In this document: piece by piece, positions 52,313-61,221 of the stretch | Numbering within the stretch: the stretch's first letter is position 1 | Layout: the number at the start of each line of letters is the position of its first letter | DNA from: Chitinophagaceae bacterium | Lineage (GTDB): Bacteria > Bacteroidota > Bacteroidia > Chitinophagales > Chitinophagaceae | DNA: 64,000 nucleotides | Direction: 5' to 3' | Assembly (NCBI GenBank): GCA_024508725.1 | Contig: JANINS010000002.1 | Span: forward strand, 29,211-93,210 | The notes under the pieces: generated by a model | What the model was told of the DNA's origin: nothing | The model's database searches: none | What the model saw: only the letters and a program-made list of their open reading frames with translations | Position numbers and translations under genes: made by a program

Positions 52313-52340
52313 GCATATGTGAGTGGTGCGTCTATCTTTG
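52310..52340 (+). promoter_or_regulatory. Consensus Bacteroidota promoter of the small lipoprotein gene
   Basis: TTTG (52310-52313), exactly 19 nt, then TATCTTTG (52333-52340), a full match to TTTG-N19-TAnnTTTG. Transcription would start near 52346, about 24 nt before the ATG. Confidence 0.75.
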
Positions 52341-52369
52341 CTGCACTCACTTAACTAAACACAAAACGA

Positions 52370-52588
52370 ATGAAAAAATTACTAGCGATCTTTGCTGTTG
52401 CCGGAATCATGACTGCATGTAACAGTGGAAATGATGAGAACAAGAATGCCGATAGTTCTACTATGAACAACGGTTCTACCATGGACACATCTACCATGAA
52501 TAATGGAACAGGTACCAGCATGGACACTTCGATGCACAATGGTACAGGCACAGGCGACACAACAAACAAGAGCGGTACCGGACATTAA
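52370..52588 (+). CDS. Small lipoprotein with Asn/Thr/Ser/Met-rich low-complexity tail
   Basis: A 72-residue protein. MKKLLAIFAVAGIMTAC is a lipoprotein signal with the lipidated Cys17. The mature part is repetitive, with variants of STMNNGSTMD and GTGTSMDTSM. It has no recognisable domain and may be an abundant envelope protein; it has the best-matching promoter in the window and its own terminator. Confidence 0.78.
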   Translation: MKKLLAIFAVAGIMTACNSGNDENKNADSSTMNNGSTMDTSTMNNGTGTSMDTSMHNGTGTGDTTNKSGTGH

Positions 52589-52606
52589 TCTTTACAGCTT
52601 GCCGAT

Positions 52607-52640
52607 AAAAAAGATCCCACCAAGCGGTGGGATCTTTTTT
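52607..52640 (+). terminator. Bidirectional terminator between the small lipoprotein and DUF4954 genes
   Basis: A 15-bp perfect stem (AAAAAAGATCCCACC/GGTGGGATCTTTTTT) with an AAGC loop between convergent genes. It overlaps the last bases of the DUF4954 gene. Confidence 0.92.
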
Positions 52641-54855
52641 ATTTTAGTTTCTTCCTGATCGTTTCTACACGTTGCCTGTACAGATCGAGTTCTTTATTGG
52701 TTTGTTTGATGAAGCTGTTGTCTTCGAGCTTGCCCAATACTTTATTCATCTCTTCGTTCGTATCGTACACCAGCTTGCGGAACTTGCTCTGGTAATCTTT
52801 CGCTCTTGCTTCATAAATGCCTTTTGCCATCCATTCTTTTACCGATGCTGCAATGGTGAACCAACTATTGAGTGTTTGTACTGAAACAGTATTTATATCG
52901 ATACCCGTTAGCTCTATTAAAGAAGCCAGCGCATGCTGTTGTTTTTGTTGCAGGTATTCTGCTCCTTCGTTGATGTAGTATTGGTGCAATCCATCCCAGG
53001 AGGTGATGCTTCCATCTTTCACTTTAGTCTTCAGCTCTGTAACAGCAGTGGATGGTAACAGTTGCCCGCCAATGTTCTGCCAGTTATTTCTTTTATCTAC
53101 TGGAGCGAATATCTGCTGCAGGTCATTCGCCGAAGCGATGTTTTGTTGTTCTATCACATCCATCAACTCGTTGATGCCATAGTAGATGATCAATTCTTCG
53201 AACAGATGATAGGCCTGCGGCACTTTAACGAGTAATACTTTACGTTTGGAACATTCAAAGTCTTCGGCACATATCTCGAGTTTGTTCACCACGTCTTTCT
53301 GGCTCTTGAGCAATTGTTTTCCTATTGCATACAATTCTTCGTCTGCGTATTTTTTATTCGGATCATTTTGTTTGAGGTAGGCTTTTGCCGTTTGCTTTTC
53401 GAACAAACGGAGACTGTTGAATATCTCGTTCACCGTATCAGGCGCCAGGAAATCGTACTCGATGTGCTGGATCTTCTCTTCTCTCTTATCACGGTCTACA
53501 TACTTCCAGCTATTGCGGGCCAGTGCATACATGTTGTACATGAACCAATAACCCGGCATTACGATCAACTGGTCGTGTGTAACGTCGTTGCTCACCAAAG
53601 AAAAAGGAACCGGTATATCCAGCTCTGCCGGGTAATCTCCTTTCGCTAAAATGGTGAAGCTGGCAAATTTTGAATTGTGTTTGAGGCTTACGCAGAGGCC
53701 CGGCCAGAAACCTCTTCCTGCCACGATCTCACCATCGGGACTACGAGAGTTGTGGTTGGAACCGATGGTTGCTCCTGCAGCGATATTGCTTTGCCCCATT
53801 ACGAGTGCCGCACACAGGAAAGAGTTGTTGTGGTGTTGTTCGTGTGCAGGGAAAATGAGTGAGTTCAATACTTCGCAACAAGAGATGGTAGAGTTGTTGC
53901 CGAGGTAAGAATTGATCAATCTTGCGCCATACTTTAACTGCGAATGCGAAGCCATGATGAAACGCACAGCCTTCACTCCATAGAAAGCACGGCAGCCATC
54001 GTTTATGATACCATTTACCAATTCGCAACCCTCACCGATCTGTGTTTTACCTTCTTTACCGGAGTTGATCGTGAGATTCTTGAGCTTGTTGGCTCCTTTG
54101 ATATAGGCATCGCTGCCGATCCAAACATCTTTTACGATAGCGGTATTCTTGATCACCGTTCTATCGCCCACTTTTCCATAGTAACCTCTCTTGCGATTGA
54201 AACGGGCTTCGGTGAATTCTTTGAACTTCTCCATCAACTGCTCATCATCCCTGTACTTACTCCAGAGATAAGCATCACCCGGCAACATGCCATTGAAAGG
54301 GATGATGCTCCTGCCGCCATTCTCATTGCAGACCTCCATCCAAATTCTTATCGCTTCATCTTCCCCGTCTTTGATGATGCCGTTGCCGAACTTGGCGTGG
54401 CTGGTGGTGGTGAGCTCGTTCACATTTACGATGATCACCTCATCACCCAAAATATAATGTGATAAATAGTTGACGTTGTCGATGCAAACATTGTCGCCAA
54501 AATCGGAACTGATAATGGTAGAGTTGTATAAACCTACCGGTACTTTGAGATCGCTGAACTCGAGGTAATAAGGCTCTAATTTACCGATACGCACCAGGCC
54601 ATAGAACTTACAGTTCTTCACCAGCTCGGGATTGAATGCATCGGATACGAGGATCTGGTTCCAGTCGTCGCTGGTGTTGCGGTTACGTACCAGCACTTCT
54701 ATTTCGTAGGCAGTGAGCTTGCGGTGCACCACACCATTGCGGTTCTGCATGTTCCGCAGGTAGTATTCGTCTTCACCGTCCTGTAAATATTCCTGTGCGA
54801 CGAAGCCATAACCCAGGCTCCTCAGCTCACTTTTCTTAATGATGTTTCCCTCCAT
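52639..54855 (-). CDS. DUF4954 family protein (left-handed beta-helix type)
   Basis: A 738-residue cytosolic protein. The middle (residues about 100-420) has hexapeptide-like rungs such as TVIKNTAIVKDVWIGSDAYI and NSYLGNNSTISCCEVLNSLI, as in acyltransferases and sugar nucleotidyl-transferases with left-handed helices. A long helical part follows (residues 430-738). The recognisable phrase GSNHNSRSPDGEIVAGRGFW is characteristic of DUF4954. Its function is unknown; placement near glmS could mean a link to amino-sugar metabolism, but this is weak. Confidence 0.85.
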   Translation of the reverse strand: MEGNIIKKSELRSLGYGFVAQEYLQDGEDEYYLRNMQNRNGVVHRKLTAYEIEVLVRNRNTSDDWNQILVSDAFNPELVKNCKFYGLVRIGKLEPYYLEFSDLKVPVGLYNSTIISSDFGDNVCIDNVNYLSHYILGDEVIIVNVNELTTTSHAKFGNGIIKDGEDEAIRIWMEVCNENGGRSIIPFNGMLPGDAYLWSKYRDDEQLMEKFKEFTEARFNRKRGYYGKVGDRTVIKNTAIVKDVWIGSDAYIKGANKLKNLTINSGKEGKTQIGEGCELVNGIINDGCRAFYGVKAVRFIMASHSQLKYGARLINSYLGNNSTISCCEVLNSLIFPAHEQHHNNSFLCAALVMGQSNIAAGATIGSNHNSRSPDGEIVAGRGFWPGLCVSLKHNSKFASFTILAKGDYPAELDIPVPFSLVSNDVTHDQLIVMPGYWFMYNMYALARNSWKYVDRDKREEKIQHIEYDFLAPDTVNEIFNSLRLFEKQTAKAYLKQNDPNKKYADEELYAIGKQLLKSQKDVVNKLEICAEDFECSKRKVLLVKVPQAYHLFEELIIYYGINELMDVIEQQNIASANDLQQIFAPVDKRNNWQNIGGQLLPSTAVTELKTKVKDGSITSWDGLHQYYINEGAEYLQQKQQHALASLIELTGIDINTVSVQTLNSWFTIAASVKEWMAKGIYEARAKDYQSKFRKLVYDTNEEMNKVLGKLEDNSFIKQTNKELDLYRQRVETIRKKLK

Positions 54856-54870
54856 AGCAAATATTATGAC

Positions 54871-54939
54871 CGTGAATGGTGAATGGTGAATAGTGAATGG
54901 TCAATAGTGAATCGTGAATGGTGAATGGTGAATAGTCAA
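54871..54939. repeat. Imperfect tandem GTGAATG repeat upstream of DUF4954
   Basis: About nine 7-bp units of GTGAATG and close variants (GTGAATA, GTCAATA, GTGAATC) in tandem, 16 nt before the DUF4954 start on the minus strand. They may affect spacing of promoter elements. Confidence 0.8.
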
Positions 54940-55067
54940 GACTCCAGAATGTTCATTGATTTTTGAACTGTTGCCTTTAGTAGCTATCCGGATTTACCCG
55001 GATGAATTTTAATAGCTAAAATTTAAACAGCTTTTCTTTTCACCTTTCACTATTCTCTTTTCACTTC

Positions 55068-56903
55068 CTACTCTACCGTTACCGACTTCGCCAGGTTTCT
55101 TGGCATGTCTACATTGTATCCTTTGGCTACACCTACATAATAGCTGAGTAACTGTAACGGAATGGTGCTTAATAAAGGAGCGATCACTTCGTCGCACTCA
55201 GGCACAAACATCACGTCTTCACTCATAGTAGTGATCACATTATCTCCTTCTGAAGCCACTGCCACCACTCTTCCTTTTCTTGCCTTGATCTCCTGCACGT
55301 TGGAGATGATCTTCTCGTAATACGAATCTTTGGTAGCCACAAACACGACCGGCAAGTTCTCATCTACCAAAGCGATGGGGCCGTGTTTCATTTCTGCGGC
55401 AGGATAACCTTCGGCATGTATGTAAGAGATCTCTTTTAGTTTTAATGCACCTTCGAGTGCCACGGGGAAGTTGTACCCTCTTCCCAGGAACAAGGCATCG
55501 GTAGCATCTTTGTATTTGTTGGCGATGCGTTCTATGTTAGAAGTATCGGCCAGTATCTGTTTCACTTTATCGGGCACTGCATCGAGTTCGTTCATGAGGT
55601 GCAGGTAGCGTTCTTTACTGATGGTACCTTTTGCATAACCAATTTTCAAAGCCATCATCATGAGTACGGCTAACTGGCCGGTGAAAGCTTTGGTACTGGC
55701 CACACCTATTTCAGGACCGGCATGTGTGTATGCTCCTGCATGGCTGATCCTGGCTATGCTGCTACCTACAACATTCACCACTCCAAAAATGAATGCACCC
55801 TGTTCTTTTGCTTTTTCGAGTGCCACCAGGGTATCGGCTGTTTCACCACTTTGTGAAATGGCGATGATCACGTCTCCTTTTTTTACTACGGGATTCCTGT
55901 AACGGAATTCGGATGCATATTCCACTTCTACCGGTATGCGGCATAGTTCTTCGAAAACATATTCTGCTATTAAGCCGGCATGCCAGCTTGTACCGCAAGC
56001 CACCATCAAAATACGATCGGCATTTACCAATGCATCGATGTGGTTCTGGATGCCGCCCATTTTTATCTCACCTGTTTCTACCTGCAATCTTCCTCTTAAA
56101 CAATCGTGGATGGTTTCGGGTTGCTCGTGGATCTCTTTGAGCATGAAATGCTCGTAACCGCCTTTTTCTATTTTGGCGAGTTCCATATCGAGCTTGGTGA
56201 TGTAAGGCGTTTGTTTTTCGTTACCGAGGTTCTTTAGGATGAGCTCGTCGGGACGAACGATGGCGATCTCGTAATCGTTCACGTACACCACTTCTTTGGT
56301 GTACTCGATAATAGGTGACGCATCGGAAGCCAGGAAGTGTTCTCCTTTACCGATACCGATCACCAACGGGCTACCTTTGCGTGCCGCAATGATGGTTTCG
56401 GGATCATCTTTAGAGATGAGCAGGATACAATAAGCACCTACCACACGCTTCAGTGCAATTCGTAAAGCTTCTTCTACCGAGCAGTTGTTGTTCTTTTTGA
56501 TATCGTCGATAAAGTTGAGCAGCACTTCGGTGTCGGTATCGCTTTTAAACGTGTATCCTTTGGATAGCAGTTCCTGCTTGATCTGTGCGTAGTTCTCGAT
56601 GATGCCGTTGTGGATCATGGCGAGCTCACCACTTTGCGACTGGTGGGGATGGGCATTGCGATCGCTGGGTTCTCCGTGTGTGGCCCAGCGTGTATGGCCG
56701 ATACCGATGTGGCCGTTAAGGTCTTTGCCTACATTGTTCTCTTCGAGATCGGCCACCTTACCTTTTTTCTTGAACACTTTCAGGTCGCCGTTGACCAAAG
56801 CCACCCCGGCGCTATCGTAACCACGGTATTCCAAACGTTTTAATCCTTTTACCACTACCGGGTAAGCCTGTCTTGGTCCTGTATATCCAACGATTCCACA
56901 CAT
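55068..56903 (-). CDS. glmS: Glutamine--fructose-6-phosphate aminotransferase
   Basis: A 611-residue enzyme that makes glucosamine-6-phosphate, the first step to UDP-GlcNAc for peptidoglycan and lipid A. Cys2 (MCGIVGYTG) is the glutaminase nucleophile, and HTRWATHGEPS and HNGIIENY complete that domain. Two SIS domains follow (ISQSGETADTLVALEKAK, GRGYNFPVALEGALKLKE). The C-terminus (LAKSVTVE) is the conserved lid. I see no ribozyme-like leader. It is transcribed toward the DUF4954 gene. Confidence 0.97.
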   Translation of the reverse strand: MCGIVGYTGPRQAYPVVVKGLKRLEYRGYDSAGVALVNGDLKVFKKKGKVADLEENNVGKDLNGHIGIGHTRWATHGEPSDRNAHPHQSQSGELAMIHNGIIENYAQIKQELLSKGYTFKSDTDTEVLLNFIDDIKKNNNCSVEEALRIALKRVVGAYCILLISKDDPETIIAARKGSPLVIGIGKGEHFLASDASPIIEYTKEVVYVNDYEIAIVRPDELILKNLGNEKQTPYITKLDMELAKIEKGGYEHFMLKEIHEQPETIHDCLRGRLQVETGEIKMGGIQNHIDALVNADRILMVACGTSWHAGLIAEYVFEELCRIPVEVEYASEFRYRNPVVKKGDVIIAISQSGETADTLVALEKAKEQGAFIFGVVNVVGSSIARISHAGAYTHAGPEIGVASTKAFTGQLAVLMMMALKIGYAKGTISKERYLHLMNELDAVPDKVKQILADTSNIERIANKYKDATDALFLGRGYNFPVALEGALKLKEISYIHAEGYPAAEMKHGPIALVDENLPVVFVATKDSYYEKIISNVQEIKARKGRVVAVASEGDNVITTMSEDVMFVPECDEVIAPLLSTIPLQLLSYYVGVAKGYNVDMPRNLAKSVTVE

Positions 56904-56990
56904 AGTTTTATACGTTTATCATTTTTAGGTCTGCTAATATCAGCTATTTTACCAATTTTTGATTGTTACTCACCATGTTATTACCTGTGT

Positions 56991-57590
56991 ATGACGTTCC
57001 ACTTCAACAAAGAATATGTGCTGGAAGATGAAAGGGTTTTACTCCGTCCGTTACGTGCAGAAGACTGCATAAACCTGCAAGATTTTTCTGTGAATGAGCC
57101 GGACTTATGGAAGTACTCATTACAGGGTGCTGCAGGATTAGCGGAGTTAGACAAGTACATCAACATTGCTTTAAACGGCAGAGCATCACAAAAGGAATAC
57201 CCATTTATTGTTTTTGACAAGAAAACCCAACAATATGCAGGCAGTACCCGTTTCTACGATATACAGCCTGATTATCAAACGCTGCAACTGGGCTATACCT
57301 GGTATGGAAAGGCATTCCAGGGAACAGGGCTGAACAGGCATTGTAAATTTTTGCTGTTCCAGTTCGCATTTGAGGAACTGGGTGTGGAAAGAGTTGAACT
57401 AAGAGCGGATAACGATAATAAGCGAAGTATCGCTGCGATGCAGGCGATCGGTTGCAAGGTGGATGGTATTTTAAGAAGCAATATGCCCAAGCCTAAGGGC
57501 GAAACGGGAAGAAGGGATTCGATCGTGTTGAGTGTGTTGCGAGATGAATGGTTTGGAGGAGTGAGGGAGTTGATACGGGAGAAGATGTGA
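56991..57590 (+). CDS. GNAT-family N-acetyltransferase (RimJ/RimL-like)
   Basis: A 199-residue protein. RVLLRPLRAEDCINLQDF is the usual start of this acetyltransferase group, LGYTWYGKAFQGTGLNRHCK is the acetyl-CoA-binding motif, and VERVELRADNDNKRSIAAMQ the following strand and helix. It may acetylate a ribosomal protein or a small amine. The substrate is unknown. It is divergent from glmS. Confidence 0.88.
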   Translation: MTFHFNKEYVLEDERVLLRPLRAEDCINLQDFSVNEPDLWKYSLQGAAGLAELDKYINIALNGRASQKEYPFIVFDKKTQQYAGSTRFYDIQPDYQTLQLGYTWYGKAFQGTGLNRHCKFLLFQFAFEELGVERVELRADNDNKRSIAAMQAIGCKVDGILRSNMPKPKGETGRRDSIVLSVLRDEWFGGVRELIREKM

Positions 57591-57962
57591 AGTAGAAAAA
57601 GTATGTAGAAGTTGAAAAGTAAAAAGGTATGTAGAGCGGGAAGTTTGTAGAGTAGGAGATAAGGGTAGGAAGTAAGAAATAAGAGGTAAGAGCTAAGAGG
57701 TAAGTGCAGAAGCGTAAATAAGTATATAGAGTGGAGTGTGTAAAGTAATAGTTAATAAAGTGAAGAGTGTATAGAGTAGAGGGGTACGGTGAATGAGTAG
57801 TATGGGTCGAGTGAATGTGAACAGTAGTATTAAGATTGTAGAAGGGTAAATATGTAAATAGAGTGAAGAGTGTGTAAAGTAATAGTTTATACAATGAAGC
57901 GTATATAGGTAGGAGTATGGTGGATGAGGAGTATGGCCGACTGAATGTGAACAGAAATATTG
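57591..57962. repeat. Gene-free purine-rich stretch with two diverged ~107-bp direct repeats
   Basis: The + strand is strongly A/G-rich and short words (GTAGAG, AAGTAAGA, GTAAGAG) recur. Two similar long copies lie at 57723-57831 and 57854-57960, sharing GTGTGTAAAGTAATAGTT (57736, 57870) and GAATGTGAACAG near each end. A minus-strand open reading frame here is a low-complexity artefact. Confidence 0.75.
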
Positions 57963-60900
57963 TTACCTGAAGTTTCTTGCTGCGGGTATCACTTCTTCTT
58001 CTCCTGTTCTTTCCCTTACCTGGCTTCTTTTGTTTTGTGCAGCGGGGATGCTGGTTTCATCGGGGAAGGCAAGCGTAAGCACCTGGGGTGTTGCTGTTGC
58101 AGTGGGCGTTAATTTGCGGAGTAGTTTAGAAAAATCAAAACAGGTTCTAACGATCACATGTATCACCGATGCTTCTTTTTGCACTTCACCTTCTACAAGA
58201 ATCAGTTTTGATTGTAGTATCTCTTTCCTGAAATGATCGAATAAACTTTGAAAGATCACGAGGTTTGAAAAACCGAATTCATCTTCTATTGTCATGAAGC
58301 AGATACCTCCCGCTGTTCCGGGACGTTGACGCACCAGTACCAAACCTGCCACTCTTACGATATCGCCGTTTCTAACGTCTTTCAGGTCTTTAGAAGAAAC
58401 TATATTGTATTCGTTTAATCTTTCACGCACCAAGGCTACCGGATGCTCTTTCAGCGATAAGGCAGTAGATGCATAATCCTCTACCACCTCTTCACCTACA
58501 GAGAGCTTTGTGAGTTTTACTTTTTCATGCTCCTGTTCTGTAGGTGGTGAACCTGCAAATATGAGCAGGGGTGTATCATTAGTAGACACCTGCCATAAAG
58601 CTTCTCTCCTGTCTAAGCCGATTGACCGGAAAGTATCTGCCACTGCAAGCGATACCAGCGTAGCATCCCGCATCCCAATAATTTTCAACTGGTGTGTGGA
58701 TGTATATGCTTGAAGGCGATGTTGAATCAACAAGTCTATGTCTTGTTTCCTGATACCATGAACCTGCCTGAAGCCCAAACGAAGCACCCTGTACTTACCG
58801 TCAAGTTCTTCGAGTGTATTATCCCAGTAAGAATAATTGATGTCAACAGGTTTTACGATCACGCCATGCTTGCGTGCATCTATAACGATCTGTGCGGGCT
58901 GGTAAAAACCCATGGGCATACTATTGAGTAATGCACAGGCAAATACATCGGGGTAATAACACTTGATCCAACTGCTTACATATACCAGTAAAGCAAAACT
59001 GGCTGCGTGACTTTCGGGAAAACCATAACTGCCAAACCCTTCCAGTTGTTTAAATACTTTTTCTGCATACTCAAGCGAGTAACCATTTGCCAGCATACCG
59101 TTGATGAGCTTGTCATGGAATTTGGTAACGAGCCCCTGCAGTTTGAACGTGGCCATGCTTCTTCTTAACTCGTCTGCCTCGGTGGCACTAAAGCCTGCTG
59201 CAACAATTGCGATCTTCATTGCCTGTTCCTGGAATAAGGGAACACCCAATGTTCTTTTTAATATCTCTTCCAACTCAGGTGAAGGATATTCTACCTGTTC
59301 CTCACCATTGCGTCTTCTTAAGTATGGATGTACCATGTCTCCCTGTATTGGTCCAGGTCGTACAATGGCAACCTCTATCACCAGGTCATAAAAATTTTTT
59401 GGTCTTAACCGTGGCAGCATGGTTTGTTGTGCACGGCTTTCAATCTGGAACACACCGATGGTATCGGCATTGGAGGTCATCTCGTAAACATTTGCATCAT
59501 CCTGCGGTATGTTTGCCAATGTTAGTTGAAGCCCATAATGTTCTTTGCATAATTCAAAAGCTTTTCGAATGTAGGTGAGCATGCCTAAGGCCAGCACATC
59601 GATCTTCATAAATCCTAATGCATCAATATCATCTTTATTCCATTCGATGCATGTTCTGTTTACCATCCGGGCATTGTGAATAGGGCATAGGTCTGATAAC
59701 TTATGTTTGGTTATTACAAAGCCACCGGTATGTTGCCCCAGTTGTCGTGGAAAACCCATGTACTGTCTTGTTAATGAAAGCACTTTTTGCAGGTGCCTGT
59801 CGTTCGGATCAAAGCCTTGTTCGCTCAGCCTTTTACCTTCGAACCACTCATCGGTAAATTCCCAGATAGAAGCACTGAGGCGAGTGATGGTATCGTTGCT
59901 TAATCCCATTGCTTTGCCTACATCTCTTATAGCACCTTTCTGGTGCACCTGTGTTACGGTGGCAACAATGGCAGCACGATCACGACCATATTTTTCATAG
60001 ATGTACTGCATCACTTCTTCTCTTCGTTCATGTTCAAAATCCACATCTATATCAGGCGGTTCATTTCTTGCAGCGGATAGGAAACGTTCGAACAAGAGGT
60101 CGAACTTTTCTGGATTTACTGAAGTAATGCCCAAACAAAAACAAACAGTAGAATTGGCTGCAGATCCTCTTCCCTGGCATAGTATATTCTTACTTCTTGC
60201 AAAGCGAACAATATCATACACTGTAAGAAAGTAAGACGCATAGTTCATTTCTTCTATGAACTTTAATTCATAGGCGATGGCATTTTTAGTTTTGGCAGGT
60301 AACGGTTCTCCGAATATCTCTTTTGCTCCTTTCCATGCTAAATAACTAAGTTCTTCCTGCGGTGTTCTTCCTTCGGTGGTGATCTCTTCAGGATACTGGT
60401 ACTTTAATTCATTTAACGAAAATGTACATGCCTGTGCAATCTCTAATGTTGCAGTGATGGCATCGGGGTACTGCCTGAACAGGCGTATCATTTCATCCTG
60501 TGTTTTCAGGTATCGCTCTGCATTGGCGTATAGTTTAAAGCCTGCATTGTAGATCGTACATTTTTCTCTTGTACAGGTGAGTATATCCTGCAACTGTCTT
60601 CTTGCCGGATCGTGATAATGCACATCGTTGGTGGCGACCAGTGGAATATCCAATTGTTGAGATAGTTCTGCGATACGGTAGAGCAGTTTCTGATCCTGCC
60701 CGTTGTACCTGCGTGTAGCAGCGATGTACAGATCTTTGGCAAAAACGTTTTTGTATTCTGTAAGTGTATTGATAAATGAATCATCGAACGCAAAGGATGC
60801 ATTGAGTTTATCCGGTGGCAGTGCGATCAACTTCATTCCTTTTGCTGCGGCATATACATCCTGTTTATACAGGTGGCATTCTCCTTTTTCTGCACGACGA

Positions 60901-61190
60901 TTGCCAAGCGTTAACAGGTTGGTGAGTGCAGACCATTGTTGAACATTTACCGGGTATGCCAGCAGGCTTACGCCATCAACAAGGTCTAAACGGCAGGCCG
61001 GTATGATCCTGAAACCGGGTTTGTTCCTGGTGGCAGCATGTGCTCTTACAATGCCTGCCACACTGTTACGATCTGTTATGGCTATACAAGCGTAGCCGTA
61101 AGCAAAAGCCTGCTCTACCAGTTCTTCAGGATGTGATGCACCTTCGAGGAAAGTGAAATTGGTTGTTAACTGTAATTCTGCATAGTTCAT
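57963..61190 (-). CDS. dnaE2: Error-prone DNA polymerase III alpha subunit, DnaE2-type
   Basis: A 1075-residue C-family polymerase. The N-terminus (MNYAELQLTTNFTFLEGASH) and DRNSVAGIVRAHAA form the PHP domain. QGRGSAANSTVCFCLGIT and PPDIDVDFEHERREEV carry the palm catalytic Asp residues. The length is typical of DnaE2/ImuC and shorter than the replicative DnaE. It acts in translesion synthesis with ImuA and ImuB. Its start lies 31 nt after the imuB stop on the minus strand, so it is the third gene of the mutasome operon. Confidence 0.93.
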   Translation of the reverse strand: MNYAELQLTTNFTFLEGASHPEELVEQAFAYGYACIAITDRNSVAGIVRAHAATRNKPGFRIIPACRLDLVDGVSLLAYPVNVQQWSALTNLLTLGNRRAEKGECHLYKQDVYAAAKGMKLIALPPDKLNASFAFDDSFINTLTEYKNVFAKDLYIAATRRYNGQDQKLLYRIAELSQQLDIPLVATNDVHYHDPARRQLQDILTCTREKCTIYNAGFKLYANAERYLKTQDEMIRLFRQYPDAITATLEIAQACTFSLNELKYQYPEEITTEGRTPQEELSYLAWKGAKEIFGEPLPAKTKNAIAYELKFIEEMNYASYFLTVYDIVRFARSKNILCQGRGSAANSTVCFCLGITSVNPEKFDLLFERFLSAARNEPPDIDVDFEHERREEVMQYIYEKYGRDRAAIVATVTQVHQKGAIRDVGKAMGLSNDTITRLSASIWEFTDEWFEGKRLSEQGFDPNDRHLQKVLSLTRQYMGFPRQLGQHTGGFVITKHKLSDLCPIHNARMVNRTCIEWNKDDIDALGFMKIDVLALGMLTYIRKAFELCKEHYGLQLTLANIPQDDANVYEMTSNADTIGVFQIESRAQQTMLPRLRPKNFYDLVIEVAIVRPGPIQGDMVHPYLRRRNGEEQVEYPSPELEEILKRTLGVPLFQEQAMKIAIVAAGFSATEADELRRSMATFKLQGLVTKFHDKLINGMLANGYSLEYAEKVFKQLEGFGSYGFPESHAASFALLVYVSSWIKCYYPDVFACALLNSMPMGFYQPAQIVIDARKHGVIVKPVDINYSYWDNTLEELDGKYRVLRLGFRQVHGIRKQDIDLLIQHRLQAYTSTHQLKIIGMRDATLVSLAVADTFRSIGLDRREALWQVSTNDTPLLIFAGSPPTEQEHEKVKLTKLSVGEEVVEDYASTALSLKEHPVALVRERLNEYNIVSSKDLKDVRNGDIVRVAGLVLVRQRPGTAGGICFMTIEDEFGFSNLVIFQSLFDHFRKEILQSKLILVEGEVQKEASVIHVIVRTCFDFSKLLRKLTPTATATPQVLTLAFPDETSIPAAQNKRSQVRERTGEEEVIPAARNFR

Positions 61191-61221
61191 ACTTACTTGT
61201 TTAACACCTCATCTTTAGCCA

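Noticed and set aside
55068..57000. glmS ribozyme upstream of glmS
   Set aside because: The leader is about 90 nt between divergent genes and shows no ribozyme core; the ribozyme is known from Gram-positive bacteria.
57493..57894. 133-aa minus-strand frame rich in Tyr, Thr, Leu and Phe
   Set aside because: It is the complement of the purine-rich repeat stretch; low complexity, no start signal.
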